Shown in pieces: positions 1-5,597 of a stretch of DNA of 5,766 nt. A program made the translations under genes and the position numbers. The DNA is from JALYUA01 sp038253555 (GTDB lineage: Bacteria > Acidobacteriota > Thermoanaerobaculia > UBA5066 > Gp7-AA6). The stretch's first letter is position 1. Each line of letters starts with the position of its first letter. The DNA lies in the NCBI GenBank assembly GCA_038253555.1, contig JBBSGZ010000190.1:1-5766 (forward strand). The letters are read 5' to 3'. The notes under the pieces were generated by a model. The model saw only the letters and a list, made by a program, of their open reading frames with translations. It did no database searches and had not been told where the DNA came from.

Positions 1-125
1 ATCCAAAGACGCAATCCGGTGGCTCACTTCTGACCTTCCACTCCAACAACTCAACTCATGAACCGGCAGCATCACGTCGCACACACCCAAAAGGGCATTT
101 CTTCAGCAGCCTGCTAGGGAGAAGC
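1..125. other. Left-edge intergenic stretch, no supportable gene
   Basis: This stretch is less GC-rich than the rest of the window. On the plus strand all recognisable reading is short: frame 1 closes with TGA at 31-33 and frame 2 closes at 59-61, so either could be the last codons of a gene that lies off the window, but neither tail is recognisable. On the minus strand a frame from an ATG at 70-72 stays open to the window edge for 24 codons, with no recognisable product. I see no promoter or RNA gene here. Confidence 0.4.
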
Positions 126-178
126 CGCCCCTCTGCCCCCTCGCCCCGCGCGCGGGGAGAGGGTTGGGGTGAGGGGCG
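126..178. repeat. REP-like GC-rich palindrome, copy 1
   Basis: The core 144-157 is a perfect 14-bp palindrome (CCCCGCGCGCGGGG). The outer arms CGCCCCTC (126-133) and GAGGGGCG (171-178) are also exact complements, giving an imperfect inverted repeat of 53 bp. Read on the minus strand it begins with CCCCTCACCCCAACCCTCTC, a pattern familiar from dispersed intergenic palindromes in many high-GC bacteria. A related copy in the opposite orientation lies at 296-340. It is most likely a non-coding dispersed repeat; translation across it gives only Arg/Pro/Gly-rich peptide. Confidence 0.75.
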
Positions 179-184
179 CAGAAG

Positions 185-235
185 CAGGCAGCCGAATCCG
201 TCGATGTTCGGGACCCTCATTCCTGTGGCTGCCTG
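185..235. repeat. 9-bp inverted repeat between the two palindromes
   Basis: CAGGCAGCC (185-193) and GGCTGCCTG (227-235) are perfect inverted complements separated by 33 bp. The pair lies between the two inverted REP-like copies and could be the inner part of a composite repeat. It may also be chance; no function is visible. Confidence 0.4.
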
Positions 236-295
236 GGAAGAGGGTTGGAGTCCGGGGCGAGGCTTAGACGGTCACGCTAAGATCGAGAGAGAGAT

Positions 296-340
296 GCCCC
301 CTCACCCTGGCCCGCTCCCCGAGCGCGGGGAGAGGGGAAG
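296..340. repeat. REP-like GC-rich palindrome, copy 2
   Basis: The plus strand reads CCCCTCACCCTGGCCCGCTC followed by a hairpin: CTCCCCG (315-321), loop AGCG, CGGGGAG (326-332), extended by CCC/GGG (311-313 with 334-336) past one mismatch. It resembles copy 1 read on the opposite strand, with most positions of a 35-bp block matching. The two copies therefore form an inverted pair, as in REP doublets. The reading frame through it (204-404) yields only a low-complexity Pro/Gly/Arg peptide and is not a gene. Confidence 0.75.
311..336 (-). terminator. Possible hairpin terminator for cysK
   Basis: In the cysK transcript this stem (7 perfect pairs plus 3 beyond a mismatch, 4-base loop) begins about 15 bases after the TAA stop. 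No run of U follows it, so it is not a canonical intrinsic terminator. It may protect the 3' end, or assist Rho-dependent ending, or simply be the repeat that landed there. Confidence 0.35.
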
Positions 341-351
341 GCAAAGCGCCC

Positions 352-1317
352 TTACGGCGTGGAAGCGGCGGCGGCCACAGGCTCCTCGTCGGAACCCTCG
401 TTGATCCCCTCGAAGAGGATCGTCGACAGATACCGCTCGCCCGTATCCGGCAGCATCGCGAGGACGACCGAGCCCTTCGGCGCCTTTTCCGCGACCTTCT
501 TTGCGGCGGCAAAAGTGGCTCCCGACGAGAGGCCGCAGAAGATGCCCTCCTTCGTGGCGAGGTCGCGCGCGGTGTCGCGGCTCTCGATGTCGCCGACTAA
601 GACGATCTCGTCGAAGATGCTGCGGTCGAGAACGGACGGGACGAAGTCGGGAGTCCAGCCCTGGATCTTGTGCGGCTTCCACTCGTGCCCCGAAAGGAGC
701 GCGGCGCCTTCGGGCTCCGTGACGACGATCTTGATGTCCGGGCGCGCTCTCTTCAGCATGTCTCCGGCGCCGGTCAGAGTGCCGCCGGTTCCATAACCGG
801 TGACGAAGTAATCGAGGCGTTTCCCGGCGAAGTCCCGGAGGATCTCGGGGCCCGTCGTGTTGCGGTGGTACTCGGGGTTGGCGGGGTTGTCGAACTGCCG
901 CGCCAGAAACCATCCGTTCTTTTTCGACATCTCCTCCGCCTTGCGGACCATGCCGGAGCCCCGCTCCGCCGCCGGAACGAGGATGACCTTCGCGCCGAGC
1001 GCCCGCATCAGCTTGCGCCGCTCGATCGAGAAACTGTCGGACATCAGGGCGACGAACGGATATCCCTTCACGGCGCAGACCATCGCGAGCGCGATCCCGG
1101 TGTTGCCGGACGTGGCCTCGATGACCGTCTGCCCGGGCTTCAGCGTGCCGCGGCGCTCCGCGTCCTCGATGATGCCGATCGCGAGGCGGTCCTTGACGGA
1201 GGAGAGGGGGTTGAACGCTTCGATCTTCACGTACATGGTGACCCCGGAGGGGGCCAGCCGGTTGATGCGGACGACGGGCGTGTTGCCGATCGTGCCGAGA
1301 ATGCTGTCGTACATCAT
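352..1317 (-). CDS. cysK: Cysteine synthase (O-acetylserine sulfhydrylase), PLP-dependent
   Basis: Encodes a 321-residue fold-type II PLP enzyme that makes cysteine from O-acetylserine and sulfide in the cytoplasm, the last step of cysteine synthesis. The motifs are in family order: PLP lysine K42 in SSVKDR, the substrate loop TSGNTG at 69-74, NPANP at 144-148, the phosphate-binding GYGTGGT at 174-180, SSGAT at 264-268 with S265 at the pyridine-nitrogen position, and LPDTGERYLST at 289-299. Length matches CysK; there is no CBS domain as in cystathionine beta-synthase. The frame stays open far upstream, but homology begins at this ATG, which has a GGAGG ribosome site 8 bases before it; a second ATG follows immediately. 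A cysteine synthase fits best, though CysM-like or related sulfhydrylase specificity cannot be excluded. The loop at 117-123 (AERGSGM) looks longer than in typical CysK, and no cysE is adjacent. The Ala-rich C-terminus (314-321) is low complexity. Confidence 0.93.
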   Translation of the reverse strand: MMYDSILGTIGNTPVVRINRLAPSGVTMYVKIEAFNPLSSVKDRLAIGIIEDAERRGTLKPGQTVIEATSGNTGIALAMVCAVKGYPFVALMSDSFSIERRKLMRALGAKVILVPAAERGSGMVRKAEEMSKKNGWFLARQFDNPANPEYHRNTTGPEILRDFAGKRLDYFVTGYGTGGTLTGAGDMLKRARPDIKIVVTEPEGAALLSGHEWKPHKIQGWTPDFVPSVLDRSIFDEIVLVGDIESRDTARDLATKEGIFCGLSSGATFAAAKKVAEKAPKGSVVLAMLPDTGERYLSTILFEGINEGSDEEPVAAAASTP

Positions 1318-1482
1318 GGAACAGTCCTCCGCGGAAATTGTTAGGAACTCCTGAGTGGGAAATGGAGCGGGTTCGCGGCTGGACATCGGCCCTGCGCTCC
1401 GAAAGAGCGGGATGCGAAGGCGAATCGGCGGCGGAGTCGTTGCACGGCTTACTCGGTCGAGGGCGTAGGATATGCGATCCGT
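1318..1482. other. Divergent intergenic region between cysK and the peptidase gene
   Basis: These 165 bp must hold the cysK promoter and probably the promoter of the plus-strand genes. On the plus strand TTGCAC (1440-1445) and TAGGAT (1466-1471) resemble -35 and -10 boxes, but their spacing of 20 bases is too long for a good sigma-70 promoter. On the minus strand I see no clear pair. A short inverted repeat GGAT/ATCC (1468-1471 with 1477-1480) lies beside the peptidase start. I see no T-box, SAM riboswitch or other leader structure. Confidence 0.4.
1325..1330 (-). promoter_or_regulatory. Ribosome binding site of cysK
   Basis: The minus strand reads GGAGGA here, with 8 bases between GGAGG and the ATG at 1315-1317. 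This decides the start: the same frame stays open to 2415 but upstream of 1317 it is only antisense to the peptidase gene. Confidence 0.8.
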
Positions 1483-1486
1483 ATGA
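1459..1486 (+). promoter_or_regulatory. Candidate leader mini-ORF coupled to the peptidase start
   Basis: A GAGGG motif (1459-1463) lies 8 bases before an ATG at 1472, the usual ribosome-site distance. From this ATG the reading is ATG CGA TCC GTA TGA, a four-codon frame (MRSV) whose stop overlaps the peptidase ATG at 1483 as ATGA. The peptidase ATG itself has no Shine-Dalgarno at normal distance. Ribosomes could load at the mini-ORF and restart on the peptidase. It may also be chance, with the peptidase translated from a leaderless or weak start. Confidence 0.25.
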
Positions 1487-2982
1487 AAATTCGAATCCTC
1501 ATGACCGTCGCCGCTCTTTCCCTCCCCCTGGCACTCTCCGCCGCCCCCCGGACGATGCGCCTCGACTACCACCACACCGGCAACGCGACGGAGGAGCGGT
1601 TCAGCCTCGATCGCGTGGTCCTGGAGCCGCTCGAGTGGCCCGGCAACCCGGCGCGCCCGATCGACGAAACCAACTCGGGCAAGTACTTTTTCGAGGTCAG
1701 CGACGCCGCGAGCCGGCGAGTCCTCTATTCGCGGGGGTTTGCCTCGATTTACGGCGAGTGGGAGACCACGGACGAGGCGAAGGCGAGATTCCGCACGTTT
1801 CACGAGTCGCTGCGGTTCCCCGCCCCCGGCGCCCCGGTCCGGGTCGTGGTCCGCAAGAGAGACGCGAAGAACGCGTTCCAGGACGTCTGGTCCACGGCCG
1901 TCGATCCGAAAGACATGTTCGTCGACACGTCGCGGCCGCCGTCGCCGGGACCCCTCCTCGAAATCCAGAAGTACGGACCGCCCTCGGAGAAGGTCGATTT
2001 TCTGATTCTGGGGGACGGCTACACCGCCGCCGAGCGTGGCAAGTTCGAAAAAGACGCCCGCCGTTTGACGGACATCCTGTTCTCCGTCTCGCCCTTCAAG
2101 GAGCGTCGATCGGATTTCAACGTCTGGGGGCTCTGCCCTCCCGCCGAGGAATCCGGGATCTCCCGCCCGTCGACCGGCGTCCACCGGCGCTCGCCCATCG
2201 GGGCGACGTACGACGCCTTTTCGTCGGAGCGCTACGTGCTCACGTTCGAGAACCGGGCGTTCCGCGAGGCGGCCTCGTTCGCCCCCTATGATCACGTCGA
2301 GATCCTGACCAACTCGAAGACCTACGGCGGGGGCGGCATCTTCAACCTCTACTCGACGGTCGCGGCGGACAGCCTGTGGTCTCCTTACGTTTTCGTGCAC
2401 GAGTTCGGACACCACTTTGCCGGGCTCGCCGACGAGTACTACACGTCCGACGTCGCCTATGCCCCCGCGTCGGATCGGATCGAGCCCTGGGAGCCGAATG
2501 CGACGGCGTTGCAGGACCCCTCCAACTTCAAGTGGAAGGATCTGGTCACGCCCGGCACGCCTCTTCCCACTCCCTGGGGCAAGGAGGCGTACGAGAAGTA
2601 CTCTCTCGATATCCAGAAACGCCGCCGGCAGATCCGCAAAGAGAACCGCCCGGAGGAGGAAATGGACCGCCTCTTCCTGGAGCAGAAGGCGGCCGAGAGC
2701 CGGCTGCTGTCCTCGGACCGGAACGCCGGGAAAGTCGGCGCGTTCGAGGGCTCGCTCTACGAATCCAAAGGCTACTACCGCCCGCAGATCGACTGCATCA
2801 TGTTTTCGCGAAACGACGTGCCGTTCTGCGCGGCGTGCCGCCGCGCGATCGAGCGGATCATCGAGTTGTATACCGGGAAGGCGAGAGGCGTTGGGCGGGA
2901 GGCGGTGGGCGGTGAACCTCCCGATCGCGTCAGCATTTCCGCCTCTCGCCCCTCGCCCAGCGCTCCACGCCCTCCTCGATGA
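1483..2982 (+). CDS. Secreted zinc metallopeptidase, M64 (IgA peptidase) family
   Basis: A 499-residue exported peptidase. Residues 1-20 form a signal peptide (KIR, then a hydrophobic core, ALSA before the likely cut), so it acts in the periplasm or outside the cell. Residues about 22-150 match in position and style the beta-rich N-terminal domain of M64 proteins. The catalytic domain opens with the family motif FLILGDGYTAAER (173-185). The zinc site is HEFGHHFAGLADEY (306-319): H306 and H310 as ligands, E307 as catalytic base, and D317 probably the third ligand. A charged helical insert lies at about 365-415, and C438, C449 and C452 form a Cys cluster near the end. The name IgA peptidase comes from one clostridial member; the substrate here is unknown. 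The last ~34 residues are Pro/Ser/Arg-rich, coded by a GC-rich inverted repeat, and probably not part of the fold. The TGA stop overlaps the next gene's ATG. The start is chosen for the signal peptide; ribosome site is weak. Confidence 0.88.
   Translation: MKIRILMTVAALSLPLALSAAPRTMRLDYHHTGNATEERFSLDRVVLEPLEWPGNPARPIDETNSGKYFFEVSDAASRRVLYSRGFASIYGEWETTDEAKARFRTFHESLRFPAPGAPVRVVVRKRDAKNAFQDVWSTAVDPKDMFVDTSRPPSPGPLLEIQKYGPPSEKVDFLILGDGYTAAERGKFEKDARRLTDILFSVSPFKERRSDFNVWGLCPPAEESGISRPSTGVHRRSPIGATYDAFSSERYVLTFENRAFREAASFAPYDHVEILTNSKTYGGGGIFNLYSTVAADSLWSPYVFVHEFGHHFAGLADEYYTSDVAYAPASDRIEPWEPNATALQDPSNFKWKDLVTPGTPLPTPWGKEAYEKYSLDIQKRRRQIRKENRPEEEMDRLFLEQKAAESRLLSSDRNAGKVGAFEGSLYESKGYYRPQIDCIMFSRNDVPFCAACRRAIERIIELYTGKARGVGREAVGGEPPDRVSISASRPSPSAPRPPR
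2880..2950. repeat. Inverted repeat within the 3' end of the peptidase gene
   Basis: GGCGAGAGGCG (2880-2890) and CGCCTCTCGCC (2940-2950) are perfect 11-bp complements with 49 bp between. The flanking sequence is a series of diverged GGGCG/GAGGCG units; the reverse complement of 2947-2963 also matches 2888-2904 at most positions. It codes the low-complexity tail of the peptidase and ends about 30 bp before the radical SAM start, where an RNA hairpin could influence coupling or mRNA stability. Confidence 0.6.
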
Positions 2983-4301
2983 GCTACAAGCGCGGCCTCC
3001 AGCTCGCGAGCTTTGCGCGGAAGCACCTCGGGCGGATGAGCCGCGGACGCCGCGAGGTCATGGGGCACCTCAAGGCGCCGACCGCGGCGAACCTTCCGAT
3101 GCCGACTTTCGTGCAGCTCCGGGTCACGAACCTCTGCAACCTGCGCTGCAAGATGTGCGGGCAGTGGGGCGATACGGGGATCTACCGCAGCGACGGGTTC
3201 CCGGCGTCAGCGACGGACGGGCAGACCGAAGCCGCGCGCATCCGGGAGCTGATCGGATTGAACCGGCAGATGGCACTGCCCGATTACGTCCGGCTCCTCG
3301 ATGAGATCGCCCCGTTCTCGCCGATCATTAGCCTCTTCGGGGGAGAGCCGCTCATCTATCCGGACATCCTCCCTCTCGTCCGCGAGATCAAGAAGCGCGG
3401 CCTGACGTGCACGATCATCACCAACGGGGGCAAGCTCGAGCACTACGCCCGCGAGCTCGTCGAAGCGGGCATCGATTCGATCGCCGTTTCGATCGACGGC
3501 CCCGAGGACGTGCATAACCGGATCCGTGGAAAATCCGACGCGTACCAGAAAGTCGCCGACGGCGTTAAAGCGATCGCGCGCATCAGAAAAGAGCTGCGCC
3601 GTCCCATGCCGATGCAGATCGCGATCCTTCCGGTCACCGAGCTGAACATCGGCGACATTTCAGAAGCCGTCGCGGCGCTGCGCGAGCTTCCCCTGGACAC
3701 GATCAACGTCGGCCTGCGATGGTTCGTGCCCAGGGAGACCGGCGGCGAGTACGAGGCCGTGATGCGCGAAACCTTCGGGGTCGCGGGCGATTCGTGGAAG
3801 GGATTCGAGTTCGACGCGAAAACGGCCATGAACGGCTCGAAGACGCGGCAGATGACCGACCTCGTCAAACTCCTCAAGGGATTGAAGCGGCGCCGGTTTC
3901 TCGACTCGGCGCAGGGGAAGCCGTGGACGTCCTTCGTTCCCGACGTTCCCGCGGAAAAGGTGCCGGAGTACTTCTCCGATTTTCAGCAGACTTTCGGACA
4001 CAACCTCTGCCCCGTCGCCTGGTACTTCGCGCAGGTCGAGCCCGATGGCGACGTCACCTTCTGCGGCGATTTTCCCGACTATGTGATCGGGAACGTGCGC
4101 CGCCAGACCTTCGGCGAAATCTGGAGGGGAGAGAAGGCGGACCGATTCCGCGAGAAGCTCGCAAAAGAGCCGCTTCCCATCTGCAACCGTTGCTGCGGCA
4201 ACTTCGTCTACGGCAAGTGGGAGCGGCCCGAGCGGGTGGAGGCGAGAGTCGGGGACGGGGCAGACAGCCGGCAGCCGGCTGCGTGGGACGGTCCGACATG
4301 A
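2979..4301 (+). CDS. Radical SAM protein with reduced SPASM-like C-terminal domain
   Basis: A 440-residue iron-sulfur enzyme of unknown substrate. C53, C57 and C60 (CNLRCKMC) form the CX3CX2C site that binds the [4Fe-4S] cluster cleaving S-adenosylmethionine. GGEP at 121-124 is the SAM amino-group motif, and ITNG (147-150) and VSIDGPEDVH (170-179) are core barrel motifs. The C-terminal part has C344 and C362 spaced CX12GX4C, as in SPASM domains, then C402, C405 and C406 (CNRCC); the later SPASM cysteines are absent, so one auxiliary cluster is the most that is likely. Relatives modify peptides or proteins, mature enzymes, or act on small molecules; nothing here tells which. The ATG overlaps the peptidase stop (ATGA) and has no clear ribosome site, so it is probably translated by coupling. 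Internal ATGs at codons 20, 28 and 41 are less likely starts. The last ~20 residues look like read-through into repeat-like DNA. No precursor-peptide gene is evident nearby. Confidence 0.9.
   Translation: MSYKRGLQLASFARKHLGRMSRGRREVMGHLKAPTAANLPMPTFVQLRVTNLCNLRCKMCGQWGDTGIYRSDGFPASATDGQTEAARIRELIGLNRQMALPDYVRLLDEIAPFSPIISLFGGEPLIYPDILPLVREIKKRGLTCTIITNGGKLEHYARELVEAGIDSIAVSIDGPEDVHNRIRGKSDAYQKVADGVKAIARIRKELRRPMPMQIAILPVTELNIGDISEAVAALRELPLDTINVGLRWFVPRETGGEYEAVMRETFGVAGDSWKGFEFDAKTAMNGSKTRQMTDLVKLLKGLKRRRFLDSAQGKPWTSFVPDVPAEKVPEYFSDFQQTFGHNLCPVAWYFAQVEPDGDVTFCGDFPDYVIGNVRRQTFGEIWRGEKADRFREKLAKEPLPICNRCCGNFVYGKWERPERVEARVGDGADSRQPAAWDGPT
4265..4281. repeat. Palindromic CAGCCGG doublet at the 3' end of the radical SAM gene
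   Basis: CAGCCGG occurs twice in tandem (4265-4271 and 4272-4278), and 4272-4281 is a perfect 10-bp palindrome. It codes part of the low-complexity tail of the radical SAM protein. It is probably a remnant of a small palindromic repeat. Confidence 0.45.
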
Positions 4302-4302
4302 T

Positions 4303-4317
4303 GCCCGGTTGCCGGGC
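4303..4317 (+). repeat. Short hairpin between the radical SAM and MetE-like genes
   Basis: GCCCGG (4303-4308), loop TTG, CCGGGC (4312-4317): six perfect GC pairs directly after the TGA at 4299-4301. No T-run follows, so it is not a proper terminator. It may reduce read-through or help stabilise the upstream message. Confidence 0.4.
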
Positions 4318-4343
4318 GCGCTTTGCGGAAAAACTCGACACCA

Positions 4344-4350
4344 GAAGAGG
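4344..4350 (+). promoter_or_regulatory. Ribosome binding site of the MetE-like gene
   Basis: GAAGAGG ends 6 bases before the ATG at 4357. It decides the start: an upstream in-frame TTG at 4309 lies inside the hairpin, has no such site, and would add 16 residues ahead of the conserved TENVGSLPRP beginning. Confidence 0.75.
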
Positions 4351-4356
4351 CCGGAA

Positions 4357-5502
4357 ATGCCGATTTTGACTGAGAACGTGGGATCCCTTCCGCGCCCCGC
4401 CAGACTCCAGGCGGCGCTGGCAGATTACGATGCCGGGAAAATCACTCACGAGGAACTGACCCGTCTCCAGGACGCCGCCTGCCGCGATTCGATCGCGCGG
4501 ATGGAAGCGACGGGTTCTCCGATTGTGTCTGACGGGGAGCAGCGCGCCTCGAGCTTCGCCACGTATCCGCTCACGGACACGCTGGGGGGAACCGGCCTGG
4601 CGGCGAATCTGGCCGCCGATGGCCAGTACTTCGCCGTGTTCGCCGACGGGCACCACCGGCAACTTCCTCGCCTGACGGGCGGGCCGTTTCGTTACAAGAC
4701 CTTCGCGTCGGAGTATGTGAAGGAAGCGGTCAAGATGGCCACGAAGCCCGTGAAGCAGGCTGTGATCGCCCCTTCGATGCTCTCCCTGCTCTATCCGCTG
4801 GACGGCAAGGTCGAAGGGTACTCCCGGGAGCAGTTTCTGGACGACCTCTGCAACGAATGTGAAAAGGACATTCGGCAGTGTTTCGCCGCCGGCGCCAGCC
4901 GGGTCTCGATCGACTTCACCGAAGGAAGACTCTCCTGCAGAAACGATCCGGGCAACCCGTGGACGGGCCGCGGAATGCTTCAGCAGTTCATCGAGCTGAA
5001 CAATCGGGTGATCGACCGGTTCACGGCGGAGGAGCGCAGAAACATCGGAATCCATACGTGCCCGGGCGGCGACTGCGACTCGACCCATAGCGCCGACGTC
5101 GACTACGCCGAGATGCTCCCGAGCATGTTCAAGATGAACGCGGGATATTTCCTCATTCAGCTGGCCAGCGAGAAGGAAAAGGAGCGCGTCTACGAGCTGT
5201 GCGGAAAGCACAGCCGCGAGGACGCCAACGGCGTGCCGCAGGTCTGCTTCATCGGCGTGATCAACCCCCTCAACCCCGCTGTCGAAACGCCGGAACAGGT
5301 CCGCGACGACCTCGTGACCGCCGCCAGACACATCCCCGTGAAACGTCTGGGCTCCACCGACGACTGTGGTTTTTCGCCGTTCAGCATCGATGTCAAACCC
5401 AAGCACGGCTCACCGGACGTGGCCCGGGACATCGCCTTCGAGAAGATCACCGCGCGGGTCAAAGGGACAGACATGGCTTCGGAGAAGCTCGGCGTCGCGT
5501 GA
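4357..5502 (+). CDS. MetE-like cobalamin-independent methyltransferase (short, C-terminal-domain type)
   Basis: A 381-residue cytoplasmic protein matching only the catalytic half of MetE (about 750 residues). The N-terminus TENVGSLPRP (5-14) is the family opening, and SDGEQ (58-62, E61) and VSIDFTE (183-189, D186) lie where MetE contacts homocysteine. The zinc site is partly classical: H233 and C235 in HTC, and C337 in DCGF, match the His-X-Cys and Asp-Cys-Gly of MetE. The Glu ligand position appears to be Q268 (FLIQLASE), with E272 close by. The run HTCPGGDCDSTHSADVDY (233-250) is one I associate with a subgroup often named methionine synthase II-like; I cannot confirm this by search. Short core enzymes elsewhere (MesB type) take methyl groups from corrinoid proteins, so either methionine synthesis or another thiol methyl transfer is possible. 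It lies 55 bp after the radical SAM gene, same strand, with its own good ribosome site. Confidence 0.85.
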   Translation: MPILTENVGSLPRPARLQAALADYDAGKITHEELTRLQDAACRDSIARMEATGSPIVSDGEQRASSFATYPLTDTLGGTGLAANLAADGQYFAVFADGHHRQLPRLTGGPFRYKTFASEYVKEAVKMATKPVKQAVIAPSMLSLLYPLDGKVEGYSREQFLDDLCNECEKDIRQCFAAGASRVSIDFTEGRLSCRNDPGNPWTGRGMLQQFIELNNRVIDRFTAEERRNIGIHTCPGGDCDSTHSADVDYAEMLPSMFKMNAGYFLIQLASEKEKERVYELCGKHSREDANGVPQVCFIGVINPLNPAVETPEQVRDDLVTAARHIPVKRLGSTDDCGFSPFSIDVKPKHGSPDVARDIAFEKITARVKGTDMASEKLGVA

Positions 5503-5545
5503 CTTCGGCGGGCGGCCCTGCGTCGTCCTTCCGAGAGCGCTCCAC

Positions 5546-5597
5546 GCAGACCCGGTCGCGGCGAAGGGTCTGCCCCCATCCCAAAGGGGACAGACCC
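5546..5597. repeat. Three-arm GGGTCTGC/GCAGACCC palindrome, possible terminator
   Basis: The central arm GGGTCTGC (5566-5573) is exactly complementary to GCAGACCC upstream (5546-5553). Its first seven bases also pair with CAGACCC downstream (5591-5597); past one C-A mismatch that stem continues CCCC/GGGG (5574-5577 with 5586-5589) around an 8-base loop. The two stems exclude each other. The GGGTCTG...GGGGACAGACCC form resembles REP-type elements. It lies 44-95 bases after the MetE-like stop and may end its transcript, but no T-run follows. Confidence 0.65.

Noticed and set aside
58..117. 19-residue plus-strand frame from ATG at 58
   Set aside because: It has no ribosome site and no recognisable sequence; short frames of this size are expected by chance.
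3..404. Plus-strand frame open from the window edge to 404, with a possible start at 204
   Set aside because: It translates straight through both palindromic repeats into Pro/Gly/Arg-rich peptide of the kind produced by such repeats, and runs over the cysK 3' end.
302..913. Second minus-strand frame of 203 codons within cysK
   Set aside because: It is an alternative frame of cysK with no motif and Arg-rich content.
670..1344. 224-codon plus-strand frame opposite cysK
   Set aside because: It is the shadow of cysK in a GC-rich sequence, with Arg/Asp/Gly-rich composition and no family motif.
1318..2415. Long upstream extension of the cysK reading frame (365 codons on the minus strand)
   Set aside because: It lies antisense to the M64 gene, whose zinc motif and signal peptide are clear. 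The extension is Arg/Gly/Val-rich, and cysK homology and a ribosome site begin at 1317. High GC leaves few stops.
2979..4301. Radical SAM gene as a RiPP maturase with a nearby precursor peptide
   Set aside because: No small gene with a ribosome site and peptide-like core was found in either flank; the gap to the next gene is only 55 bp.
4054..5406. 450-codon open frame on the minus strand
   Set aside because: It is antisense to the MetE-like gene and the end of the radical SAM gene, has no recognisable motif, and its length follows from the GC-rich codon bias of the real genes.
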